From positions 1 through 64,000 of the forward strand of contig CALUZV010000002.1 in the NCBI GenBank assembly GCA_944325345.1: DNA of 64,000 nucleotides. Direction: 5' to 3'. The position numbers and the translations under genes are program-made. Of this stretch, positions 50,241 to 59,055 are shown one piece after another; position 1 is the first letter of the stretch, and every line of letters starts with the position of its first letter. This DNA is from an uncultured Parabacteroides sp. Its GTDB lineage: Bacteria > Bacteroidota > Bacteroidia > Bacteroidales > Tannerellaceae. Under the pieces are notes generated by a model. It saw only the letters and a list, made by a program, of their open reading frames with translations, made no database searches and was not told where the DNA came from.

Positions 50241-53200
50241 ATGCGATGTCTTCTCAAGCTCCTCATCTGGCTCTGCCTGCTCCCGCTCATCCTGGCGGGG
50301 GTCGTCTCGGTATTGCTGTATATCCCGCCGGTGCAGGATATGGCGGTGAGGATTGCGTCAAGTTATGTCGGAGATGCGACGGGGATGAAGATTGGTATCG
50401 AGAGGATTAGGCTCAAGTTCCCCATCGACCTGTCGGTCGAGGGCGTGGAGATTCTATCGGCAAATACGCCGAACGATACTATCCTTTTGCTCGACGAACT
50501 GACTGTAAGCATCCGACCGAGACCGTTGTTGGACAAGGAAGTGCTGATTGATGGCGTGGACTTGTCGGGCGTGCGCGTGGACACGGGCGAGCTGATCGAG
50601 GGGATAACGGTGAAGGGCGCGCTCGGGCAGCTTCATCTCCATGCCGATAGGATAAGTCTCGACAACGAGCGGGCAGTCTTCAACGAGATAAGGCTGAAAG
50701 ACACGGCGATTACCGTACTGCTGCGTTCGGCTCCGGAAGATACGACCGAGAGCGAACCAAGTCGGTGGAGCCTGATTTTGCAGAAGATTTCGCTCGAAAA
50801 TGTGGCGTTGGCCTGTCAGATGCCGGAGGATTCGCTCCGCATAGCTACCTATATAAAAAATTCTTGGCTGTCGGATGGCGAAATAAACCTGGGGAAAGAA
50901 CTTTATCATGCGCTGGAGTTCGGAATAGAGGGGTCGGAACTTTGGTATGACGCGAATTATGCTGCGCCCGCAGATGGGCTGGACATTGAGCACCTTGTGC
51001 TGTCGGATATTGACCTGAAGATGAGTGCGCTCATGTACGCCGGGAAGGATATTGGGGCTACGCTGGAAAATTTTTCCTTTCGGGAGCGGTCCGGACTGGA
51101 GGTGAATAGTCTTGTGGGGCTTTTTCAGTCGGACGAGGAACGGATAGACCTCGCTGTTCCCATACTTCAAACCAAAAATTCAAAAGCCAAATTCGAGGCC
51201 GATATTCCTTGGTCGGCCATTGAAGAAAAGTCCTCCGGTGAGATGCGGGCGAGTCTGAAAGCCAGCCTTGGGAAGGACGATATTTTGCTCGCGGTGGGCG
51301 CCCTGCCCCGTGAGATGGGCGATGCGCTGCCTCGGCAAGCCGTTGAGGTAGAGGCACAAGTCGGGGGAAACCTCGCCCGGCTCCGGCTCGACCGGATGGA
51401 GATGCGCTGGCCGGGGATTCTGGACGTCAAAGGTCGGGGGGAAATCGTTGAGATGCTCGATTCGACGAAACAGAGTGGGGAGATAGAGGCTGAGATGCGA
51501 AGTCAGGACCTTAATTTCCTGCTGGATATGCTGCCCGCCGGTGAGCGGGCGAAATATGCCATTCCTAAAAATATGGAATTGCGCGCGAAGGCGGAATTTG
51601 ACCCGGAGGAATACCGGGCGAAGCTGTATTTCCGTGAAAATGACGGGACGATAGTCGCGCGTGCGAAGTATAGGCCGAAAAATGAGGCTTATTCATTGGC
51701 TGTCAAGGTCGATAGCTTGGAGCCGGTACATTTCATGCCCGCTGATTCGCTGCTTTGGCTGGCTGCGACCCTTCGGGCAGAAGGCGCCGGGCGCGATTTC
51801 TTTGCCAAGGAGACCTGGGCGAAGGCTGATGGGATGATTTATGACATACGCTATGGGAATCAAAGCGTTTCCGACGTTCGGCTGGGTGCCTCCTTGCATG
51901 AGCATATCGCGAGGGTGAGGATGCAGAGCGAATATCCGCTAGCGAAGGCCGATGTGAGCCTCGATGCAGTCGTCAAGAAGGATTGGATAGACGCCAAACT
52001 GGTTGCTGATATGGAACACATAGACTTGCAGGGGCTGCACTTGCACGAGAGTCCGCTCAGCACCTCTTTCCGCCTTGTTGCCGAGGCATCTACCGACTTA
52101 GATAAGCGTTACGATGCCGATGTAACCCTTGGGGAGTGGGAAATATGCACGCTGAAACAAACGGCGCGGCCGAAGACGCTCGAACTAAAGGCGCACTCGG
52201 ATCGGGATACTACGTCGGTAGCCTTCCATGCGGGCGATTTGAGTTTGACGTTGGCCGCCGACTCGGGCGTAATGGCCCTGGCCGACCAATTCACGAAAGT
52301 CGCCGAGGACGCAAACCGGCAGATGAGGGAAGATTCGGTCCTCCTCTTGCGGAAACTCCGGCCACTTCTGCCCAATCTCAGGCTAACGATGGCTGCCAAG
52401 GAGGATAATCCGCTTTACAATTTCCTTGCGCTGTACGGAATGGAGTTTGAGGAGATTGTGCTCGAGGCTCGGACCTCTCCGGAGGAAGGGATACATATCG
52501 ACGGAGGCGTGTTTCGGTTAGCCAGAGACACTTTCCGGATCGATACCATCGCTCTTTGTGTCAAACAAGATAGTATAGGTATCTCGTATCGGGCTGACGT
52601 GAGGAAACACACCTACATGAAACAACCGCCGTTTACCCTCAGCGTGGACGGAACGCTGCAGCAGGACTACGCGGATGCCCTCCTCAGGTACGCCGATGGG
52701 CGCGACAGTACGGGCGTGCTCCTCGGGATGCGGATAGGGAAGGTGGGCGATGCCATCGGGCTGCATCTCTTCCCGAATACGCCCGTTTTGGCATTCAACC
52801 GGTTCACGCTCAACCCGGATAACTACATCTTGTATAAAAATGAGAAAGACATCAGGGCGAATATAATGCTGACGGGTCAGCGGGATGCCTCGTTCCGGGT
52901 GCATTCGCACGTGGAAGATGGGTCGATGCAGCAGATACATGCGGAAATAGCGCAGATAGATTTGGGGGAAATCGCGCGCGCCTTCCCGGAGTACCTGCCG
53001 GGAGTGTCTGGGATACTCAACGGGGACTTCCAGTACATACCCTCGGACAGCTCGTATCTGGTTGCCTCGGGAATGGCGATAGATAGTTTGCATTATAACG
53101 GCAGCAGGGTGGGCGATATGTTGTTGAACCTCATCTACCTCCCGGCCGGGCAGAATATGCACCAGGTGGATATGCATTTGATGCGCGACCAGCAGGAAAT

Positions 53201-54881
53201 CGTCTCGGCGACTGCGTCGTATCGGCCGGGCGAGGAGGATAAAGAGGTAGAGGACTACGTCGAGGGCACGCTTGCCGTAACCTCGCTCCCATTGCCTATG
53301 TTGAATGCCTTCATTCCTGACGGAATGGCGCAGTTGAGCGGGAATTTGCAAGGGGAAATGGAGGTAAAGGGGAGCTCGGCTTCGCCGGATATCGAGGGAT
53401 ACCTGCAAATGGACTCGGCGAAGATGTATATTGGCATGGTTAATTCGACGCTGAGCTTCGATCCTAAGCGGATAACCGTCGGAGGGCAGCGCATATACTT
53501 CGATAAATACAGCATTTACTCCGCCGGGAAGAATCCGTTCGTCATAGATGGGTCGATAGACTTCCGGAATATGGATATGGCGGCAGATCTGACGCTCTCG
53601 GCCAACAACATGCAGCTGCTGGACGCGAAGAGGACGCGCGAGAGCCTGGTTTATGGGAAAATATTCGTGGATATGAACACGACGGTCAAGGGACCGCTGT
53701 CATCGCTATCGATGAGAGGGAATTTGCGCTTGCTTGGGGGGACAAATGTAACCTACGTCATGCAGGATTCCCCGCTTACGGTGCAGGATAGGTTATCGGG
53801 GTTGGTGTCGTTCGTTTCCTTCGCGGAAGATAGCGTACGGAGGAGGAGGCCGCTCCGCGAAAGTCTGCCCCTGGGCGGAATGGATATGTTGCTGACCATC
53901 GGCATCGACCAAGCGGTGCAAGCCAACGTGGATTTGACCCCGGACAAGTCGAGCCACGTGAATCTCGAAGGCGGCGGCGACCTCTCCTTCCAATATACGC
54001 CCCTGGGCGAGATGGTGTTGAGCGGGCGCTATACGCTATCGGGGGGAACGGTGCGGTATTCGCTCCCCGTCATCCCGCTAAAGGACTTTAGCATCCAGGA
54101 AGGGAGCTACGTCCAGTGGAGCGGGGACGTGATGGACCCGACGCTGAACCTCAGAGCGACGGAACGCATCCGCACGAGCGTAACGTCGGGCGAGAACTCT
54201 ACTCGTATGGTGAACTTCGACGTCGGCATTGCCCTCACCCAGCGGCTGGAGAACCTTGGCCTGCAATTTATCCTCGAAGCTCCCGAGGACGCGGCGATGC
54301 AGGAAGAATTGGCGCGCATGGGCGAGGAGGAAAAGGCGAAACAGGCTGTCAGCATGCTCGTTACTGGGATGTATCTGGCGGGAGGCTCGAGCGGGACGAA
54401 GACAAATCTCAACATGGGGGATGCGTTGAATAGTTTCTTGCAGAGCGAAATCAACAATATCGCCGGGAGCGCCTTGAAGACGATCGACATCAACTTCGGC
54501 ATGGAGAGTTATGATGAAGACGGGGACGGGTCCAAGCGGACGGACTACTCATTCCGCTTCGCCAAACGCTTCTACAACGACCGCATCCGCGTTGTCTTGG
54601 GTGGGCGAATCTCGACCGGGGCGGATATCAACCAGGGGCAGGCGCAGCCGTTCATCGACGATGTGTCCATCGAGTATCGGCTTGACGCTTCGGGCACGCG
54701 CTATGTGAAACTCTTCCATAACAAGGATTACGAGAGCCTCCTCGAGGGGGAATTGACCGAGACGGGAGCCGGCATCGTCCTCCGCAAGAAGATGAAGCGG
54801 ATGCGTGAGCTGTTCATCTTCCGCCGCAATAAGCCCAAGGAGGAAAAGACGGCGGAACCGGCCTCCACCGAATCGAACTAA
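50241..54881 (+). CDS. tamB: TamB-like translocation and assembly module protein
   Basis: A 1546-residue envelope protein. One transmembrane helix lies at the N terminus (MRCLLKLLIWLCLLPLILAG VVSVLLY), followed by very long beta-helical AsmA/TamB-type repeats spanning the periplasm. The C-terminal TamB domain (about 1150-1500) includes GGTNVTYVMQDSPLTVQDRL, LTLGI-type strands, FQYTPLGEMVLSGRYTLSGG and FIDDVSIEYRLDASGTRYV. An ATG 13 codons further up (50202) was rejected because it overlaps a -7 box. Thought to work with a BamA-like partner, here encoded 18 bp downstream, in outer-membrane protein or lipid transport. Confidence 0.88.
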   Translation: MRCLLKLLIWLCLLPLILAGVVSVLLYIPPVQDMAVRIASSYVGDATGMKIGIERIRLKFPIDLSVEGVEILSANTPNDTILLLDELTVSIRPRPLLDKEVLIDGVDLSGVRVDTGELIEGITVKGALGQLHLHADRISLDNERAVFNEIRLKDTAITVLLRSAPEDTTESEPSRWSLILQKISLENVALACQMPEDSLRIATYIKNSWLSDGEINLGKELYHALEFGIEGSELWYDANYAAPADGLDIEHLVLSDIDLKMSALMYAGKDIGATLENFSFRERSGLEVNSLVGLFQSDEERIDLAVPILQTKNSKAKFEADIPWSAIEEKSSGEMRASLKASLGKDDILLAVGALPREMGDALPRQAVEVEAQVGGNLARLRLDRMEMRWPGILDVKGRGEIVEMLDSTKQSGEIEAEMRSQDLNFLLDMLPAGERAKYAIPKNMELRAKAEFDPEEYRAKLYFRENDGTIVARAKYRPKNEAYSLAVKVDSLEPVHFMPADSLLWLAATLRAEGAGRDFFAKETWAKADGMIYDIRYGNQSVSDVRLGASLHEHIARVRMQSEYPLAKADVSLDAVVKKDWIDAKLVADMEHIDLQGLHLHESPLSTSFRLVAEASTDLDKRYDADVTLGEWEICTLKQTARPKTLELKAHSDRDTTSVAFHAGDLSLTLAADSGVMALADQFTKVAEDANRQMREDSVLLLRKLRPLLPNLRLTMAAKEDNPLYNFLALYGMEFEEIVLEARTSPEEGIHIDGGVFRLARDTFRIDTIALCVKQDSIGISYRADVRKHTYMKQPPFTLSVDGTLQQDYADALLRYADGRDSTGVLLGMRIGKVGDAIGLHLFPNTPVLAFNRFTLNPDNYILYKNEKDIRANIMLTGQRDASFRVHSHVEDGSMQQIHAEIAQIDLGEIARAFPEYLPGVSGILNGDFQYIPSDSSYLVASGMAIDSLHYNGSRVGDMLLNLIYLPAGQNMHQVDMHLMRDQQEIVSATASYRPGEEDKEVEDYVEGTLAVTSLPLPMLNAFIPDGMAQLSGNLQGEMEVKGSSASPDIEGYLQMDSAKMYIGMVNSTLSFDPKRITVGGQRIYFDKYSIYSAGKNPFVIDGSIDFRNMDMAADLTLSANNMQLLDAKRTRESLVYGKIFVDMNTTVKGPLSSLSMRGNLRLLGGTNVTYVMQDSPLTVQDRLSGLVSFVSFAEDSVRRRRPLRESLPLGGMDMLLTIGIDQAVQANVDLTPDKSSHVNLEGGGDLSFQYTPLGEMVLSGRYTLSGGTVRYSLPVIPLKDFSIQEGSYVQWSGDVMDPTLNLRATERIRTSVTSGENSTRMVNFDVGIALTQRLENLGLQFILEAPEDAAMQEELARMGEEEKAKQAVSMLVTGMYLAGGSSGTKTNLNMGDALNSFLQSEINNIAGSALKTIDINFGMESYDEDGDGSKRTDYSFRFAKRFYNDRIRVVLGGRISTGADINQGQAQPFIDDVSIEYRLDASGTRYVKLFHNKDYESLLEGELTETGAGIVLRKKMKRMRELFIFRRNKPKEEKTAEPASTESN

Positions 54882-54899
54882 CTAATATTGTCTATCAGC

Positions 54900-57221
54900 A
54901 TGGAACAAAGATATACACGACTATTCATTTTCATAGCGTTTTCGCTCTTCTTCGCCAGCTGCTCTGTAACTAAGCATTTGCCCGCGGAAGAATTACTTTA
55001 CACCGGCATCAAAGGCATCGAGATTTCGGCCCGCGACTCTTCCGCCATCGGCGAAAATACCATAGCGGAGATAGAAGCCGCCCTCGCCTATCCGCCGAAC
55101 AATGCTTTGCTCGGCAGCTCCTCCGTGCGTATTCCCTTTCCCTTCGGATTGTGGATGTACAACGCGCTAATTAATAAAGAAGGGAAAATCGGGAAATGGA
55201 TGTTCCGCAAGCTGGCGGCCAAACCGGTCTATATCTCGACCGTCAATCCCGAGGTGCGCGTCAAAGTCGCCCAAAATCTATTGAAGGAATACGGGTATTT
55301 CCGGGGTGAGGCGGATTTCGAGTTGGTTCCCCACGAGAAAGACCCGAAGCAGGCGGGTATCCGCTACCACATCGCCATGCGCAAACCCTATACCCTCGAC
55401 AGCATCCGCCTGATTCGCCGGCGCCACCGCACGGATACGATTGTCCGACAGCGCCGCCTCGAGTCGCTCCTAAAGAAGGGAGACAATTTCAACGTAACGG
55501 TACTCGAGGCCGAGCGTCAGCGCATCTCCGCCCTCCTCCGCAACAACGGATATTACTATTTCCGCCCCGATTACATTGTCTATGAGGCGGATACGACCCG
55601 ACGGCCCGAACACGTGGACCTCCGCCTCCGGTTTACGCCCGGTATGCCCCGCGAGGCGTTGCGCCCCTGGGGGATTGGCGACATTTCGGTCTATTTGAAT
55701 GGCTACGACAACGAGCCGCCGACGGATTCCGTCCGCTACCGCGACCTCACGCTCTACTACGAAGGCAAACTGCGTGTCCGCCCCGCCGCCCTCTACCGGC
55801 GATTGCACTTGCACACCGGCGAGCGTTTCACCGCCACCGGCCAGGAGCGCACGCAGACTGCCCTCTCGCGCCTCGGCATCTTCCGCTATGCCGAACTGCA
55901 ATTTTCCCCGAAGGACACGACCGCGCGCTGCGACACGTTGCAACTCCGCATCAATACCGCGTATGACTTGCCCCTCGATGGCGAGTTAGAACTAAACGTA
56001 ACGACCAAGAGCAACGACCAGACCGGCCCCGGCGCCATCTTCAGCGTTACGAAGCACAACATTTTCGGCGGGGGCGAAACCTTCGGCGTGCAGCTCAAAG
56101 GCTCGTACGAATGGCAGACGGGCAACCGCGTGGACGGCGCCTCCTCGGTGATGAACAGCTACGAGCTGGGACTCAGCAGCACCCTCACGCTCCCGCAATT
56201 GTTCTTCCCTGGCTACCTGAACCGCGAGACATTGTATCCCTCGAGCACCACCTTCCGCGTCTATGCCGACCAGATGAACCGCGCGAAGTTCTTCAAGATG
56301 CTGTCGTTCGGCGGTAGCGCGACTTTGGAGTTCCAGACCAGCGCGACGAGCCACCATTCCATCGTCCCCTTCAAGCTGGCATATAACAAATTGCAGAAAA
56401 CGACGGCCGAGTTCGACTCCATCGTCGGCGCCAACCGCGCCCTCGGGCTCAGCCTCCAGGACCAGTTCGTCCCCTCGATGTCTTATACCTATACCTACGA
56501 CGACTCGCCGCAGACCGACCGCCGGCACCACATCTGGTGGCAGACCTCGTTCACGCAGGCCGGAAATATCCTTGCCGCCGGATATGCCATCGCCGGGAAG
56601 GGCTTCAATGTCGAAGGGAAACGACTGTTCGGCAATCCCTTCGCCCAGTTTGTCAAGCTCACGTCGGAAATCCGCTATAACTACCAACTCAAGAAGCGGC
56701 ACAACCTCGTCGGCCGACTCATGGCGGGTGTCATCTACGGCTACGGCAACGCGCAGAACCACGCGACACCCTACAACGAGCAGTTCTACATCGGCGGCGC
56801 CAACAGTATCCGCGCATTTACCATCCGCAGCATCGGCCCCGGACGCTTCATCCCCGACGCTGCCAACCAATACGGCTACATCGACCAGACCGGCGACCTG
56901 AAGTTGGAGGCCAACCTCGAGTACCGCTTCCCCATCTTCGGCGATTTGTATGGAGCCGCCTTCCTCGATGCCGGGAATATCTGGACGATACACGACGACC
57001 CGAGCCGCCCGGGCGGGCAGATGAAGTGGGGCCGCTTCTTGAAGGACCTCGCCCTCGGGACGGGTCTCGGTTTGCGCTACGACCTGCAGTTCCTCGTCGT
57101 GCGCATCGACTGTGGCGTCGCCCTCCATGTGCCCTACGATACGGGCAAAAGCGGGTATTACAATATCCCGAATTTCCGCGACGGGTTGGGCGTGCATTTG
57201 GCCATCGGGTATCCATTCTAA
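54900..57221 (+). CDS. tamL: Lipidated BamA/TamA-family outer membrane protein (TamL)
   Basis: A 773-residue protein. Signal MEQRYTRLFIFIAFSLFFAS ends in a lipobox with Cys21, so it is lipidated, the form called TamL in Bacteroidetes. POTRA-like domains follow (about 30-370, RVKVAQNLLKEYGYFRGEAD; RISALLRNNGYYYFRPDY). The C-terminal 400 residues are a 16-strand barrel with the conserved QFYIGGANSIRAFTIRSIGP block (VRGF-like) and LEANLEYRFPIFGDLYGAAF, ending in an aromatic strand AIGYPF. ATG 54900 gives the clean signal; a TTG four codons earlier is not needed. Confidence 0.9.
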   Translation: MEQRYTRLFIFIAFSLFFASCSVTKHLPAEELLYTGIKGIEISARDSSAIGENTIAEIEAALAYPPNNALLGSSSVRIPFPFGLWMYNALINKEGKIGKWMFRKLAAKPVYISTVNPEVRVKVAQNLLKEYGYFRGEADFELVPHEKDPKQAGIRYHIAMRKPYTLDSIRLIRRRHRTDTIVRQRRLESLLKKGDNFNVTVLEAERQRISALLRNNGYYYFRPDYIVYEADTTRRPEHVDLRLRFTPGMPREALRPWGIGDISVYLNGYDNEPPTDSVRYRDLTLYYEGKLRVRPAALYRRLHLHTGERFTATGQERTQTALSRLGIFRYAELQFSPKDTTARCDTLQLRINTAYDLPLDGELELNVTTKSNDQTGPGAIFSVTKHNIFGGGETFGVQLKGSYEWQTGNRVDGASSVMNSYELGLSSTLTLPQLFFPGYLNRETLYPSSTTFRVYADQMNRAKFFKMLSFGGSATLEFQTSATSHHSIVPFKLAYNKLQKTTAEFDSIVGANRALGLSLQDQFVPSMSYTYTYDDSPQTDRRHHIWWQTSFTQAGNILAAGYAIAGKGFNVEGKRLFGNPFAQFVKLTSEIRYNYQLKKRHNLVGRLMAGVIYGYGNAQNHATPYNEQFYIGGANSIRAFTIRSIGPGRFIPDAANQYGYIDQTGDLKLEANLEYRFPIFGDLYGAAFLDAGNIWTIHDDPSRPGGQMKWGRFLKDLALGTGLGLRYDLQFLVVRIDCGVALHVPYDTGKSGYYNIPNFRDGLGVHLAIGYPF

Positions 57222-57240
57222 AGAGAGGAGAAGCAAGATA

Positions 57241-57650
57241 CGCCGCTCTCCGGATTGCCAACAAGCCAGACGAAAGCGGAGAGCCGCGCTCCGGACTGCC
57301 AACAGTCCAGACGAAAGCGGAGAGCCGCGCTCCGGATTGCCGACAGTCCAGACGGAAGCGGAGAGCCGCGCTCCGGATTGCCGACAGTCCAGACGGAAGC
57401 GGAGAGCCGCGCTCCGGATTGCCGACAGTCCAGACGAAACAAGATCGCGCCGCGCCGCTTTGCCGACGAGCCAGGAGAAGAAAGATCGCCCCTATTCTTG
57501 TCTCATCCGGCTCGCCGGGAACAAGATTTTCACTATTCTTCCTTCATCCGGACTGACGGCAAGCCGGAATCTGCCATTCTTGAAGTTCCCGGACTGCCGG
57601 GAAAGAAGAATCGCACTATTCTTGGTTGCCGACAAGCCAGACGGAAGAAG
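57241..57650. repeat. Phased array 4 (41-bp period) between tamL and the tandem noncoding elements
   Basis: TCCGGA recurs at 57249, 57290, 57331, 57372 and 57413, exactly 41 bp apart, within nearly identical units carrying GCCGACAGTCCAGACGG. The next 200 bp hold decayed copies still near 41-bp spacing (CCGG at 57548, 57589; GCCGAC at 57421, 57462, 57628). Two dyads per unit are visible: CGGAG(7)CTCCG and the imperfect CCGACAGTCCAGACGG, about 21 bp apart. It ends close to the first noncoding-element promoter. There is no DUF6261 gene here. Confidence 0.85.
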
Positions 57651-57687
57651 AATAGTGCGATTCCTGACAAAACTCATCCCCGATTCA

Positions 57688-57718
57688 TTGGGAAATTCCC
57701 ATTTCATCCTTACCTTTG
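57688..57718 (+). promoter_or_regulatory. Promoter of noncoding element copy 1
   Basis: TTGG (57688-57691), 19 bp, TACCTTTG (57711-57718). The same box and spacing occur in copy 2 and upstream of trxA. Confidence 0.75.
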
Positions 57719-57724
57719 CAGCGG

Positions 57725-57991
57725 TTCCTTCGGGAAAGTGTTCTCAGGGGAAGGAACCACATTATGTGCATAGCATTTATCGGAATTATTCCTTCAGTAA
57801 AATCGGCAAAATTTTAATTGTAGTGGAATAATAGACAATGAATGCTTGCGCTCTGTCGTATTCTTCTTTTCGAACGATTCATCTTTACAAAAAGAATGAT
57901 ACAATCGGAGCGCGGGCCGTTGTTTTTTATCACTACAAGGCGTTTGCCGATGCCTACTGAAGATAACGAGCAACAGAGCCCGCGCTTTTTT
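57725..57991 (+). ncRNA. Structured RNA, copy 1, with alternative hairpins and intrinsic terminator
   Basis: Predicted transcript of about 267 nt. Stems in order: GGTTCC/GGAACC near the 5' end; ATTATTCC/GGAATAAT (57786-57832); GCTTGCGCTC (57844-57853) with GAGCGCGGGC (57908-57917); and the competing terminator GCGCGGGC (57910-57917) with GCCCGCGC (57978-57985), extended by GTTG/CAAC and followed by six U (57986-57991). The last two stems share one strand and exclude each other, an attenuator-like layout. I cannot match it to a known RNA family. Confidence 0.6.
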
Positions 57992-57997
57992 GTGCCA

Positions 57998-58213
57998 TAC
58001 GGTATGCGCGGGATAAAGAACCTTGCCAATATTAGTAATACATATATCCCGCGCGAACCAAAGGGTTTAAGTAAACTGGGAAGTTGAATAAGCGGGAAGA
58101 TTAAACATTTATTTTTTTGATAAACTGAAAATTCATCCGGCGAGTACATTCGAGATGGACGAAAGACGGAATAGAACAGTTTCGAGCCCTGCTTCATCTC
58201 GGTGAGGCAGGGC
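57998..58213 (+). ncRNA. Downstream part of the copy 1 RNA with second hairpin end
   Basis: Past the first terminator, GCGCGGGATA and TATCCCGCGC (58007-58016 with 58045-58054) form a 10-bp stem; further on CTGGGAAG, an A/U-rich segment and CCGGCG lead to the hairpin GCCCTGC/GCAGGGC (58186-58213) with a short U-run. Copy 2 has a different but equivalent stem (GATTCGTAG/CTACGCGAATC). It may be reached only by readthrough. Confidence 0.4.
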
Positions 58214-58317
58214 TTTGTCATAGGGGAGCTCATTCTGCCTTTTTCCTTTTATCCTATCCAACCAAAAGATGAGGAAGAAGTTTTTTGCGATTCCAGACAA
58301 AACTCATCCCCGATTCA

Positions 58318-58348
58318 TTGGGAAATTCCTATTTCATCCTTACCTTTG
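58318..58348 (+). promoter_or_regulatory. Promoter of noncoding element copy 2
   Basis: TTGG (58318-58321), 19 bp, TACCTTTG (58341-58348), identical in boxes and spacing to copy 1, 630 bp downstream. Confidence 0.75.
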
Positions 58349-58354
58349 CAGCGG

Positions 58355-58622
58355 TTTCACGGGAAAAGCGTTCTCGGGAGAAGGAACCACATAATTTGCA
58401 TAGCATTGAAGTTAATTATTCCAACTCTAAAAATCTGGGAAATTTTTATTACACGGAATAATGGACAATACATGCTTGCGCCCTTGACGTATATCATTCC
58501 AACTGATGGAAACGATAATACCGTTCAAGGCGCGGGCTGTTGTTTTGTTATTATTGTATAATAGGTAATTCCAGATACCTTAGAGTTAATAATAATGAGG
58601 CAACAGAGCCCGCGCTTTTTTT
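58355..58622 (+). ncRNA. Structured RNA, copy 2, with alternative hairpins and intrinsic terminator
   Basis: Same order of stems as copy 1. The upper stem pairs GCTTGCGCCCTTGA (58474-58487) with TCAAGGCGCGGGC (58525-58537); relative to copy 1 the closing pairs differ in a compensatory way (GCGCTC/GAGCGC versus GCGCC/GGCGC). The competing terminator is GCGCGGGCTGTTG (58530-58542) with CAACAGAGCCCGCGC (58601-58615) and seven U. ATTATTCC/GGAATAAT is kept although its loop has changed. Paired-change support makes a real RNA likely. Confidence 0.65.
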
Positions 58623-58879
58623 GTGTCTGCTCGCAAGCGGAAGGCGTCGGCTCGAGAGATTCGTAGATGATTGAAAATACAATAGACTAAAACACTCTAC
58701 CTACGCGAATCTTTTGATTCAAGTACGCTGGGAAGCCGAAACAGTAGACAGAAGTTAATAAGTTTTTTTCTCTTACAATTTTAATAATTAGAAATTTAGC
58801 CGGCGCATAGCTTCGAGAGAAACGAAAGCCGGGCAAACGAAGGCTCTGCTTCCAGACAACTGTGAAGCAGGGCTTTTTT
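58623..58879 (+). ncRNA. Downstream part of the copy 2 RNA with strong final terminator
   Basis: GATTCGTAG/CTACGCGAATC stem (about 58659-58711), then CTGGGAAG, CCGGCG and the hairpin GCTCTGCTTC/GAAGCAGGGC (58843-58873) with six U. Ends 176 bp before the dnaE start; the rest of that gap shows no further structure. Confidence 0.4.
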
Positions 58880-59055
58880 CGCTTATATCCTGAAAGAGAG
58901 GCATAGTCGTTCTGCTCTTTTTCTCACTGCTCCACCCCAAAGCGGAGAAAAAGAAGGCGGGCGTGAGTTTATTCTTTATCCAGAAATCTTCATTTCCCTT
59001 GTCCTTTTCCCAAATTCGCCGTACCTTTACGCCGCTTTCTGAAAACACAGCATAT

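Larger units (their letters stand above)
57657..58880 (+). repeat. Tandem duplication of a noncoding transcription unit (offset 630 bp)
   Basis: Sequences starting at 57657 and 58287 share a near-identical promoter block of about 65 bp, then alternating conserved and diverged segments to the second hairpin (58186-58213 and 58843-58879). Conserved blocks include GGAATAAT, ATGCTTGCGC, GCGCGGGC, CAACAGAGCCCGCGC, CTGGGAAG and CCGGCG. Conserved pairing with diverged loops argues for RNA structure rather than protein coding. No credible ORF is shared between copies. Confidence 0.8.

Noticed and set aside
56002..57302. Long minus-strand frame opposite tamL (436 residues)
   Set aside because: It lies antisense to a well-supported TamL with all family motifs; GC-rich coding DNA often leaves such shadows.
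57725..58213. RNase P RNA, tmRNA or 6S RNA as identity of the tandem elements
   Set aside because: The GAGGAAAGUC/ACAGAA core of RNase P and the tRNA-like CCA end of tmRNA are absent. A 6S-type closed stem joining both ends is not seen; the 3' strand pairs internally. Family remains open.
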